Shown piece after piece: positions 30,090 through 38,665 of a stretch of 43,127 nt of DNA; position 1 is the first letter of the stretch; every line of letters begins with the position of its first letter. The notes under the pieces were generated by a model, which saw only the letters and a list, made by a program, of their open reading frames with translations, did no database searches and was not told where the DNA came from. The DNA lies in the NCBI GenBank assembly GCA_030265885.1, contig JAJDGX010000006.1, positions 1 through 43,127 on the forward strand, written 5' to 3'. This DNA is from Ruminococcaceae bacterium OttesenSCG-928-L11. GTDB taxonomy: Bacteria; Bacillota; Clostridia; Oscillospirales; Ruminococcaceae. Position numbers and translations under genes: made by a program.

Positions 30090-30920
30090 TTACAGTGATA
30101 TCCGAAGCCCATCGTAAGCAACGACAAAGCCTTCCCTTTGTACAAGAGGTGCAAAGTCATCATAAACTGCTCTCCCATTATGGGAGAAATGGCTCAGGCA
30201 GAAGGTTGTTTTTGTATTTGCAAGGCCATGAGCATATAGCGCATCCCGCATACGGATATTCTCCACAAAGGCCATGTGCTTATAACCCGCCTCCTCGTTA
30301 ATACCGCCGGTGCAATCCAGTGAGACAAAGTCGAAGGGTATCCCAGCATTCTTCAGATATTCCCAGGTTTCCTCCGGAAACCACCCCGTGTCATGGGCAA
30401 GAAGTATTCGCTGATTCTCTGCTTCAATTTGATAAAAAACCGGCTCGCTTTCCGGGTTATGCGCCGCTTTTAAAGGAGTAATCCGATAGCCATCGGACTC
30501 AAATGAGACAAAGGGCTTGATATCATGTAAAAACACACGATTCTGCTCCGAAAGGCGAAATCGATCGACAACTGTACTGATTTGCCTGGCAGATGGTGCA
30601 GTAGCATACACATGTAAGGGCTTCAAATCCCCATGTGCAATTTTTTCGCGGCGCAGTTCAAAATCCTCAGCCCGCAGATGATCCGTGTGATTGTGGGTAA
30701 TAAGACAAGTGGTGATGTTCCACAGCGGCAGCCCTTGATGGATTACATGAAAATAAGTATCGGGGCCAAAATCAAGAAGTAAGGTTTCATCGATGGCGAT
30801 TTGGAAACGAGTGCGGATGTTTCGACCGCCCAGTTCACGGGAGCGCTGACAGGTGTCACAGGTGCAAAACATACCGGGAACACATTCGCCGGCCGCAGTG
30901 CCAAGATAATGAATGTCCAT
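30090..30920 (-). CDS. MBL-fold hydrolase, PhnP-like (paralogue of 19456..20289)
   Basis: MDIHYLGTAAGECVPGMFCTCDTCQRSRELGGRNIRTRFQ...DFGPDTYFHVIHQGLPLWNITTCLITHNHTDHLRAEDFELRREKIAHG. Confidence 0.88.
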   Translation of the reverse strand: MDIHYLGTAAGECVPGMFCTCDTCQRSRELGGRNIRTRFQIAIDETLLLDFGPDTYFHVIHQGLPLWNITTCLITHNHTDHLRAEDFELRREKIAHGDLKPLHVYATAPSARQISTVVDRFRLSEQNRVFLHDIKPFVSFESDGYRITPLKAAHNPESEPVFYQIEAENQRILLAHDTGWFPEETWEYLKNAGIPFDFVSLDCTGGINEEAGYKHMAFVENIRMRDALYAHGLANTKTTFCLSHFSHNGRAVYDDFAPLVQREGFVVAYDGLRISL

Positions 30921-30946
30921 TGAAATCCCCTTTACATTTTATAGTT

Positions 30947-30976
30947 CAAAACCCGGTCAGCTACGACCGGGTTTTG
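30947..30976 (-). terminator. Intrinsic terminator after the second solute-binding protein gene
   Basis: CAAAACCCGGTC-agctac-GACCGGGTTTTG. Confidence 0.85.
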
Positions 30977-30995
30977 TTGGATTGGGTTGGGTTGG

Positions 30996-32579
30996 CTATC
31001 CCTTGGTTGCTACAAAGGCATCTAACTGGCGCTGATATTCTTCCAGCACAGTATCAAGCCCTGCGGCTTTCATCTTTGCCAAAGCGGCCGGGAAATGCTC
31101 GTCGTAGGACTGCACGCCCAGATAAATTGGCGCAATGGATGCGGAGAATTCGCTGTTCAAATTGGCAAACTCGGTTTCAACAGGAGTCGCATCGAAGAAG
31201 AAGTCGGCGGAAATATGGTTGACTGCATTTTCATCGATCTCATACAACACCGGTAGCTGAAGACTGGGGGTGGAGGCATCGGGAAGGATGAAGTTGACGT
31301 TGCCCATCATCCAATCGGAGATTTGATAGAGCCGCGTATTATTTTCGTCTCGAATGGCTGTACGGGTTTTGCCGTCCACCAGAGTATAGGTCTCATCCTC
31401 AACGCCATAGAGGAAGAGGTTATAGTTATCCTGATCGGTATAAAGCCAGTCGAAGAACTTAACAGCCTCATCCACATGTTTGCTGGTGCTGGAGATGCCG
31501 TTAAAGTTTTTCACATTGATATATCGGATGCTCTGCTTTTCGGGGTGCAGCTTTATGTAGAGCATTTCCTCATCCTTCATGTCCGGATTCTGATTTTTAC
31601 GGATATCGCTGAGGCTTCCGCCGGTGCCGAAATAGACGGCCCAGCTACCCATAGAACGCTGATTGTCAACTTGCTCCTTGGGTACGGAGAGGACATCAGG
31701 GTTGATGAGGCCACGGTTATAGGCATCACGGAACCAGTCGCAGTCCTTTTTAAACTCGTCTGTTTCAATCCAAGATTTCACTTCGCCATCCATGGTGATA
31801 TAGGCGATGGTGTCCTTGACGGCAAAGGGGAAGCTGTCATACTCCCGGTGCAGAACGGTGGTATGTGATGACAGTGGAATGGCTGCCCCTGCGCTGTTAA
31901 ACATCAGATATGGCTTATCCGCGCCTTCCCACTGCTTCATCAGCTGCTCGGTGATATCCAGCAGGTCTGCATTTGTTTCGGGATACTTCAGGTTATATTT
32001 GTCCAGCATATCCTGCCGAAGTGTCATAACGCCCTCGCTGGCCAGCTCACACCACATAACGGGGACACCGTATACGCGCCCATTGATGGTTGCACTGCTC
32101 CATGCTACATCGTCAATGCTTTTCAGCATATTCTGGCCATGCGTCTGTACAGCATCTGTGATATCGGCGAGCCCACCCATAGACTGGTAGCTGGAAAGGG
32201 TGATCCTGTCCTGCATGACATGGAAAATATCAAATTCCTCACCGGTTGTCAGCATCAGATTGATCTTTTGCTGCCACACATCCCATTCGATAAACTGAAT
32301 GTCCAGATTGATATTTTTATCCGCTTCCAGCTTTTCATTTACAATCTCCAGCATTTCATTGAGCATTTTGGGCTCTGAAGGGGGGAGCAGCATTTTCAGA
32401 GTCACCGGGTCAGCGGTGGCGGGAGCAGTCTGTGATGATGAAGCCGCCGTGCTTGATGCCGATGGCGGAGTCGCGTTGGAGGCTTCAGGCGTATTGCTCT
32501 GACCGCCGCTGCATCCACTAAAAGCAGAGAGTACCAGTCCTAATCCGATGATAATAGTAGACAGGGATTTGCGTTTCAT
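30996..32579 (-). CDS. Extracellular solute-binding lipoprotein (second carbohydrate ABC transporter)
   Basis: MKRKSLSTIIIGLGLVLSAFSGCSGG lipobox; SBP-type sequence. Confidence 0.92.
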   Translation of the reverse strand: MKRKSLSTIIIGLGLVLSAFSGCSGGQSNTPEASNATPPSASSTAASSSQTAPATADPVTLKMLLPPSEPKMLNEMLEIVNEKLEADKNINLDIQFIEWDVWQQKINLMLTTGEEFDIFHVMQDRITLSSYQSMGGLADITDAVQTHGQNMLKSIDDVAWSSATINGRVYGVPVMWCELASEGVMTLRQDMLDKYNLKYPETNADLLDITEQLMKQWEGADKPYLMFNSAGAAIPLSSHTTVLHREYDSFPFAVKDTIAYITMDGEVKSWIETDEFKKDCDWFRDAYNRGLINPDVLSVPKEQVDNQRSMGSWAVYFGTGGSLSDIRKNQNPDMKDEEMLYIKLHPEKQSIRYINVKNFNGISSTSKHVDEAVKFFDWLYTDQDNYNLFLYGVEDETYTLVDGKTRTAIRDENNTRLYQISDWMMGNVNFILPDASTPSLQLPVLYEIDENAVNHISADFFFDATPVETEFANLNSEFSASIAPIYLGVQSYDEHFPAALAKMKAAGLDTVLEEYQRQLDAFVATKG

Positions 32580-32617
32580 AATACATCTCCTAACATAAAA
32601 TATGGTTTTATGCGATC

Positions 32618-33490
32618 CTAACCCTTGACAGAGCCAATGGTCAGGCCGGAAACAAAATATTTTTGCAGGTAGGGATATAGCAACACAATCGGGCCAATGG
32701 TTACAATCGCGGTTGCCATTTTGAGGGTTTCGGTAGGTACCATCTCATCACTTGCGCCCATGGTATCCTGAAGATCACGCATCATCTGCACCTGACTTTT
32801 CAACTGGAGCAGTAGATATTGCAAAGGATAGAGATTTTTATTATCCACCAGCATGATAGCATTCCACCAGTCATTCCAGTAACGCAGCCCATAAAAAAGC
32901 GCCACCGTTGCAATAACCGGCACACACAGCGGTACATAAATTCGCCATGCAATCTGCATATCATTTGCGCCGTCAATGGTCGCGGATTCCCGAAGAGAGT
33001 CTGGAATCCCCTGCATAAAATTCTTGACAAGGAACAGGTTAAAGGGGCTGAACATCAGTGAAGGGATAATTAACGCCAAAAAGTTATTGCGCAGCCCCAG
33101 TCGCACACACATCATATACCACGGAACCATACCGGCATTGAACACCATGGTTATGAAAAAGAACATGGAAATACGCCCGGCGTAGATGTTGTCCTTGAAT
33201 GAAAGCGTATAGGCTGCCGCGCAGGTGATAACGACTGCCAATATTGTCCCGGATAACGTCACGGCGATGGAAACACCGTAGCTTCGGATGATGCTGGAGC
33301 CGGATGCAAAGATCATGCGGTAGGCATGCGCCGACCATTCCAGGGGGAAAAAGCTATAGCCCTGCCGCATAATGGATTCCTCTGTGGAAAGCGACACGAT
33401 GATGGCCAACAGCATGGGAAAGAAGCAGATTACGGAAAAAAGGCCGATAAAAATGTAGATTGCGATTTTATAAGGGCGAAATCGTCTCAC
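32618..33490 (-). CDS. Carbohydrate ABC transporter permease (LplC type)
   Basis: DSLRESATIDGANDMQIAWRIYVPLCVPVIATVALFYGLRYWNDWW EAA motif. Confidence 0.93.
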   Translation of the reverse strand: MRRFRPYKIAIYIFIGLFSVICFFPMLLAIIVSLSTEESIMRQGYSFFPLEWSAHAYRMIFASGSSIIRSYGVSIAVTLSGTILAVVITCAAAYTLSFKDNIYAGRISMFFFITMVFNAGMVPWYMMCVRLGLRNNFLALIIPSLMFSPFNLFLVKNFMQGIPDSLRESATIDGANDMQIAWRIYVPLCVPVIATVALFYGLRYWNDWWNAIMLVDNKNLYPLQYLLLQLKSQVQMMRDLQDTMGASDEMVPTETLKMATAIVTIGPIVLLYPYLQKYFVSGLTIGSVKG

Positions 33491-33502
33491 TCCGTCACCT
33501 CC

Positions 33503-34438
33503 TCAATACAGTGCGCCATCAGGGAAAAAGCGGTTGACCAGCTTGTTGGATCCAAACACCATAATAAATCCAATCAGAGACTGGAACAGCCCTACCGCCA
33601 TGGCTTGAGACGGGTTGCCGGTTTGGCGCAGCGCCCGAAATACGTATGTGTCAATAATATCCGTAGTGGGATATAAAACACCGTTGTCCCCGATAATGGC
33701 GTAAAACATACCAAAATCCCCAAACATAATCTTGCCGATGGATAACAGTGTCAAAATGCAGACAGTCGGCATCAGCAGCGGAATCGTAATGCTGCGAATT
33801 TGCTGCCAACGGTTTGCACCGTCAATTTCTGCCGCTTCATACAACGTGGCATCAATGCCGGTAATGGAAGCCAGATAAATGACCGCATCCATACCGGTTC
33901 CCTTCCACACCTTCATAATGACTAAAATACTCGGCCATGCCGATGCTGTGGAATACCAGTTGACTGAGTCCATCCCAGCCATTTTCAGGATCTGGTTGAC
34001 TACACCATACTCGGTGGAAAAAAAGCCATAGAGCATATAGCCAACCACAACCCATGAAATATAATGGGGGAATAACATAAGGGATTGGTTTACCCGCATA
34101 AACAGGCGGCTGCGAACTTCATTGAGCAGAATTGCGACTGTAACAGAGGCAACTGTCGTAAAGAGAATGAACAGTAAATTCAGCTTAAGAGTATTTCCAA
34201 TCACTGTCGCTGCTGCATTGCTCTTGAAAAAAAACTCAAAATTCTTCAAGCCGACAAACTCACTGTTAAAAATTCCGCTGCGATAGTTAAACTTCTGGAA
34301 TGCAATAATTATGTAAGGATAGGTGCAGTAGCCAAACAGAAAGGTATAGGTTATTGCCGGCAGCAAAAGAAGATACCGGTACGGATGCCGCCTGATGTGC
34401 CAAACAAACCCTCGTTTTGCCTTGATTTGCCGGTTCAC
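33503..34438 (-). CDS. Carbohydrate ABC transporter permease (LplB type)
   Basis: ATLYEAAEIDGANRWQQIRSITIPLLMPTVCILTLLSIGKIM EAA motif. Confidence 0.93.
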   Translation of the reverse strand: MNRQIKAKRGFVWHIRRHPYRYLLLLPAITYTFLFGYCTYPYIIIAFQKFNYRSGIFNSEFVGLKNFEFFFKSNAAATVIGNTLKLNLLFILFTTVASVTVAILLNEVRSRLFMRVNQSLMLFPHYISWVVVGYMLYGFFSTEYGVVNQILKMAGMDSVNWYSTASAWPSILVIMKVWKGTGMDAVIYLASITGIDATLYEAAEIDGANRWQQIRSITIPLLMPTVCILTLLSIGKIMFGDFGMFYAIIGDNGVLYPTTDIIDTYVFRALRQTGNPSQAMAVGLFQSLIGFIMVFGSNKLVNRFFPDGALY

Positions 34439-34450
34439 GCGAATCCCTCC

Positions 34451-35389
34451 TTAAAGGGTCACAATTGGCCCATGGCCTTTGAATGGATAGTCGATAACAA
34501 TGCGGCCGGATTCTACATCCCCAAGGCCGCTGTACAGGTCACATTTTCCGTCGGGCCGCATTACGATTCCAGCTGTAAACACACAATCCGCCAGTTTGGG
34601 CACCTTACAGGAACCATGGGGATAGCAGGCGCGCGTACCCAGAAGCTTCAGCTCCGATGCCTGATGCTTTGTGCGATCAAAGACATAGGACATATTCATA
34701 TACACCGACAGATCATTTTCCCGGTAAGAAATGTGGCCGACTACGCCGACAGTTCCATCCTCAAGCAAATAAACCTGATTGCAGCCACCCCACTGATTGT
34801 CGCTGAACAAGCCCTGAATAGGCTCAGCTTTTTCAATGACAGCAGGAGATAACTCATCCAGTGTGTTGATTTCTGCATAACCAATAACAGATTCACTGCC
34901 GTACTGTTTGCGTATAGATTCACCTCGCGGACGGGAAAACACACCAATTTTACCGCCCAAGTCAACCAGCCTGATATCCTTCATCCGATCCGGCCCTGTG
35001 GTGAAATAACACAGGTCATCAATGTCGGTTCCCCGGTAGAAATATCCATTAAAGGTGGCCACTTTCCCACATTCTTTGCGGACATGGGTTCCTCCCATTG
35101 TGATTTCATCGCCGATAAAGGCTACATAGGGATCCTCCAGAGGGTAAATCATTGCATCGGGTACGAGCTGCCATGTATCTGTGCCGGTTTTGGCAAAAAG
35201 TCGTACACAGGAGCTAGCCCAGCGTTCCCTTTTTTCGACACGGCCCAATATGTATTCCTTTCCCCGCCAACAAAAGGGGATCGAAGGATTATATACATCG
35301 TAGCCATCGATTCCAGTAAACGTGAGCTTTGCACTCTCGTATACATGCCTTTCGGATTCAAATGCTTTCTTCATATCCGCTAAATCCAT
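34451..35389 (-). CDS. DUF1861/GH130-like five-bladed beta-propeller protein (possible mannosyl phosphorylase/transferase, MTP/GT108-like)
   Basis: VYNPSIPFCWRGKEYILGRVEKRE, YPLEDPYVAFIGDEITMGGTHV, VGVFSRPRG, DNQWGGCNQVYLLEDGTVGVVGHI, YPHGSCKVPKLADCVFTAGIVMRPDGKCDLYSGLGDVESGRIVI. Confidence 0.62.
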   Translation of the reverse strand: MDLADMKKAFESERHVYESAKLTFTGIDGYDVYNPSIPFCWRGKEYILGRVEKRERWASSCVRLFAKTGTDTWQLVPDAMIYPLEDPYVAFIGDEITMGGTHVRKECGKVATFNGYFYRGTDIDDLCYFTTGPDRMKDIRLVDLGGKIGVFSRPRGESIRKQYGSESVIGYAEINTLDELSPAVIEKAEPIQGLFSDNQWGGCNQVYLLEDGTVGVVGHISYRENDLSVYMNMSYVFDRTKHQASELKLLGTRACYPHGSCKVPKLADCVFTAGIVMRPDGKCDLYSGLGDVESGRIVIDYPFKGHGPIVTL

Positions 35390-35587
35390 TTACACACTTC
35401 CATTCATTGTTCATAATATGTGGTAAATTTATTATATCATTATATTGATATTTATGTCAATATATTATTTTATTTATATATAAAAAAGAATAGATCAACA
35501 TCTTTTTTGTGTATAAACAGCCAACATCAAGCTTGAGATTTAAAAATTCTGTCCATATCAATACCACTCCTTGCTGAAAATGCGGAC

Positions 35588-35640
35588 AAAAAACCGGCGC
35601 AAAGCCATCCAATTATAGGCTCCGCACCGGTTTTTTTTTC
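35588..35640. terminator. Bidirectional terminator-like hairpin in a divergent intergenic region
   Basis: AAAAAACCGGcGCaaagcc...ggctccGCaCCGGTTTTTTTTT. Confidence 0.65.
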
Positions 35641-35676
35641 TATTTTCTAAGCAAAAATTGGTGTGAGCAACAAATC

Positions 35677-35752
35677 TGGTATGCGGTCATATACCAATTA
35701 GTATACTGGTTTTTCAATTGATTTATTGGTATATATGTGATAACATACCAAT
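35677..35752. promoter_or_regulatory. Putative GntR-LacI regulator operator cluster
   Basis: TGGTAT (35677-35682) ... ATACCA (35691-35696) and ATTGGTAT (35725-35732) ... ATACCAAT (35745-35752), directly upstream of the regulator ATG at 35787. Confidence 0.5.
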
Positions 35753-35786
35753 ATATAGATATTACCTCTTATAGGAGTGAAACCAT

Positions 35787-36950
35787 ATGCCCAAGATCCC
35801 TATGTATCAAAAAATATATGAGGATGTGTTGGCAAGCATCCGCACCGGAGAAGCCAGCCCCGGCGACCGAATTGACTCAGAGGACTCTTTGGCGGAGAAG
35901 TATGGCGTAAGCCGCATTACCACAAAGAAGGCTCTGTCCCTTTTGGGCGAGGAAGGCTATATTATTCGTAAGCCCGGCAAAGGCTCCTTTGTGGCGGATT
36001 CCGCAAGTGTTGCTGCTGTCGACAGAAAAGTTAAGGATACTGTACGAAAAAAACTGGGGTTTATCATTGACTACGTGGGTAACAGTTTTGCCCTGAATCT
36101 GTTCAACCAAATCTCTCTTCAGGGAACAGAGACCGGCTATGATATGCTGATTAGTGTCTCTCATGCCTCGCAGGAAGTGGAAATGCGCGCAATAGATGCC
36201 ATGAAGCAAAGCGGTTGTAATGGGATTATTCTGGTGCCAGTTCTTCGTGAATTTTACAATCAGGAAATCATCCGTAGCATCGCCGACCACTATCCAATCC
36301 TGACCATTGACCGTGAATTAGCCGGACTCCCCTCTCCCTGTGTCAGTACAGACCATCGTAAGGCCAGCGCAGAGTTGACGGCGTATTTGATACAGCGCGA
36401 ACACAAGCACATTGCCTTTTTCCATACTCGCCCCAACGTATCAAAAAGCGAGGGGCTTCGTGCCTCAGGCTATCATGACATGATGGTGCAGCATGCACTA
36501 TCAGACACCGCCAGCATCTTTACCCCAACCGTTCATTTTGGTACGCATCTCCTTCCTTTCGCTGCCGGGATCGCTTCGCCGGATTCGGAGGCGCAGCAAA
36601 AAATTGCACAGATTGAGGCGGAGATTTTGACTTTTTTTGATGCTAATCCTCATGTCACAGCTGTAGTATGCTGCACGCATCCAATGGCCTATCTCACCTA
36701 TACCCTCCTGATGCGAATGGGAAAATCCATTCCGGCAGATATCTCCATTGTCTGTTTTGACGAGATGGAGCAAATTCAGCGCACTGTGCACTTCACTCAT
36801 TTTCACCAGAATGAGATTGGGATTGCGCAACATGCGCTTCAACTGATGGGAACCCTTATCAGCGATGGTGTTACCACAGAAAATGCCGCCAATATTTTTG
36901 TGCCCGGAAGTATTGTGGAGGGAAATACTGTGAGAGCAATTTCAGAGTAA
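35787..36950 (+). CDS. GntR-family DNA-binding domain fused to LacI-type periplasmic-binding-like effector domain (AraR-like regulator)
   Basis: MYQKIYEDVLASIRTGEASPGDRIDSEDSLAEKYGVSRITTKKALSLLGEEGYIIRKPGKGSFV plus PBP-like C-terminus (GIILVPV..., DRELAGLPSPCVSTDHRKASAELTAYL). Confidence 0.93.
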   Translation: MPKIPMYQKIYEDVLASIRTGEASPGDRIDSEDSLAEKYGVSRITTKKALSLLGEEGYIIRKPGKGSFVADSASVAAVDRKVKDTVRKKLGFIIDYVGNSFALNLFNQISLQGTETGYDMLISVSHASQEVEMRAIDAMKQSGCNGIILVPVLREFYNQEIIRSIADHYPILTIDRELAGLPSPCVSTDHRKASAELTAYLIQREHKHIAFFHTRPNVSKSEGLRASGYHDMMVQHALSDTASIFTPTVHFGTHLLPFAAGIASPDSEAQQKIAQIEAEILTFFDANPHVTAVVCCTHPMAYLTYTLLMRMGKSIPADISIVCFDEMEQIQRTVHFTHFHQNEIGIAQHALQLMGTLISDGVTTENAANIFVPGSIVEGNTVRAISE

Positions 36951-37030
36951 AATTTCACTTTTCTGTATTTGAATTTACCGTTGGGGATACTTACCATTCC
37001 CATGCCAATATGTCACTGACCCGATGACAC

Positions 37031-37073
37031 AAACAGGACAGACTACCGCCTTAGCGAAAGTCTGCCCTGTTTT
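37031..37073 (-). terminator. Hairpin downstream of the HTH/virD4 operon
   Basis: AAACAGGaCAGACT / AGTCTGcCCTGTTTT. Confidence 0.55.
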
Positions 37074-37081
37074 GAGTAATT

Positions 37082-37342
37082 TTATGGGGCGCACAACTCA
37101 TACAGCGATGAACTGCGCCCACCTCTCTCCCTCCATCGCGCAGAGCGCTTTATAAAGCCTTTCTGCTCCAACTCATCCAGCGCCCGGTAGACGGTGCGCT
37201 TAGACAGGCTCAAGTCCTTAGCGATGGTTCCCACCGCCGGAAAGCAGGAGCCATCCTTGTTGGCGCGATTCTTGAGATACATATATACCGCCACTGCCCG
37301 ATGTGGCAAGTCAGCAGCATAGATGCTGTCAAAAAATCCCAT
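37082..37342 (-). CDS. Helix-turn-helix (HTH_36-like) small protein
   Basis: HRAVAVYMYLKNRANKDGSCFPAVGTIAKDLSLSKRTVYRALDELEQKGFIKR. Confidence 0.85.
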   Translation of the reverse strand: MGFFDSIYAADLPHRAVAVYMYLKNRANKDGSCFPAVGTIAKDLSLSKRTVYRALDELEQKGFIKRSARWRERGGRSSSLYELCAP

Positions 37343-37354
37343 GCGATCACCTCC

Positions 37355-38665
37355 TCAGACACGCACCTTTTTGCTTTTTGTTGGCGGCGGGGCAGGCGCG
37401 GCCACCTCCGGCTGAGGATACCGTTTGCGAATCGCCGCCATCAGCTCGTTACGGTCGGCGTATTCCACCTTGCGATTTGGCCGCTTTGGTACTTCGTAGG
37501 GAGTGTCCAGTTCCACTCCCCACTTAAAATACAAATTCAGCCTGGTTTGCATGGGATGGACACCGGTTTTCATGAGGATAAAATCGCCAAAGGGCAGGGC
37601 CTTTAGTTCATCAGCGGTCTGGAGTGGGCGTTCCATCATCTGGAGGCTGCGACTGGGATCGTTCTTACCCTTGCTGACAGAGCCGGTGGAAACGGTCTGG
37701 GAACCCAAGCTTTTGGAAAGCGTTTCCGCGCTTTTGCTGTTGGGAGCGAAGCCGCCGAACAAGGTGAGTTGGGTATTATCGGTGATTACCTCGCTGCCTT
37801 CTTTGCCGTAGTTTTTATCGAGCTGCGCAAAGGATTGGATTATTGGTACCATGGATATGCGGCGGGAACGCCCTGCCGAAAACATCATCTCAGCGGATTC
37901 TATCTTCGGCAAGGTCCCGAATTCGTCGAGAAACATGACAACACGATTTTGCAGTTTCCCGCCATTTTCATCGGCTACAGCCAGCATCTCACGGTAGATT
38001 TGCTGCACCAGCAGGCTGATGAAGAAGTGACGGGTGTTGTCCTCCTCCGGCATACATAGAAAGATAGCGGATTTCTCCTTACAAAAGATTTCGGTGTCTA
38101 ATGCCGTATCGAAGCAGAGAATAGATTCCAGTTCACTGTCCAAAAAAGCATTGAGCCGGGACATGGCGGTGGAGAGAATGCTCAGCATCGCCTGCTCGCT
38201 GGTGCTAAGGGCGGCACCGGCGAACCAACGCGCCTTGTGCTCCGGCGGCAGCAGCTCCAACAAGATCTGGAATTGGTTCTTGCCCTTGACCTCAGACGGC
38301 GCCAACAAATCCTGTATAATTTTAAACACGGATATGATGTGGCGTTTCTGCGGCGGGCACAGTTCCGCGATCAGCAAAATAGTGGAGGTGAGGATACCTT
38401 CGGCGGCATCATAGAAATATGCATTAGTGCCGCCGCGTTCTCCGCCACCGGAATCAATGATGGTCTTGGCGGTAATCTTGGCGTACTTCTCCGCGCGGGC
38501 CTTGTATGCAACATTGTCAGGATTCTTAGATGCCAGGTCACTGTATCGGTTAACAAGCGCGATCATATTGGAGCCATCTGAACAGGTAGGATTGCGAAGA
38601 TCAATGACGGAAATGTGATAACCATAGTGTTTTTGAGCGATGCCCGCGAAATTTCTGTAGAGGTC
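37355..38665 (-). CDS. VirD4/TraG-type coupling protein, 3' exon
   Basis: DLYRNFAGIAQKHYGYHISVIDLRNP...VVMFLDEFGTLPKIESAEMMFSAGRSRRISMVPIIQSFAQLDKNYG; frame is continuous with exon 41299..41706 after removing the intron. Confidence 0.92.
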   Translation of the reverse strand, partial: DLYRNFAGIAQKHYGYHISVIDLRNPTCSDGSNMIALVNRYSDLASKNPDNVAYKARAEKYAKITAKTIIDSGGGERGGTNAYFYDAAEGILTSTILLIAELCPPQKRHIISVFKIIQDLLAPSEVKGKNQFQILLELLPPEHKARWFAGAALSTSEQAMLSILSTAMSRLNAFLDSELESILCFDTALDTEIFCKEKSAIFLCMPEEDNTRHFFISLLVQQIYREMLAVADENGGKLQNRVVMFLDEFGTLPKIESAEMMFSAGRSRRISMVPIIQSFAQLDKNYGKEGSEVITDNTQLTLFGGFAPNSKSAETLSKSLGSQTVSTGSVSKGKNDPSRSLQMMERPLQTADELKALPFGDFILMKTGVHPMQTRLNLYFKWGVELDTPYEVPKRPNRKVEYADRNELMAAIRKRYPQPEVAAPAPPPTKSKKVRV

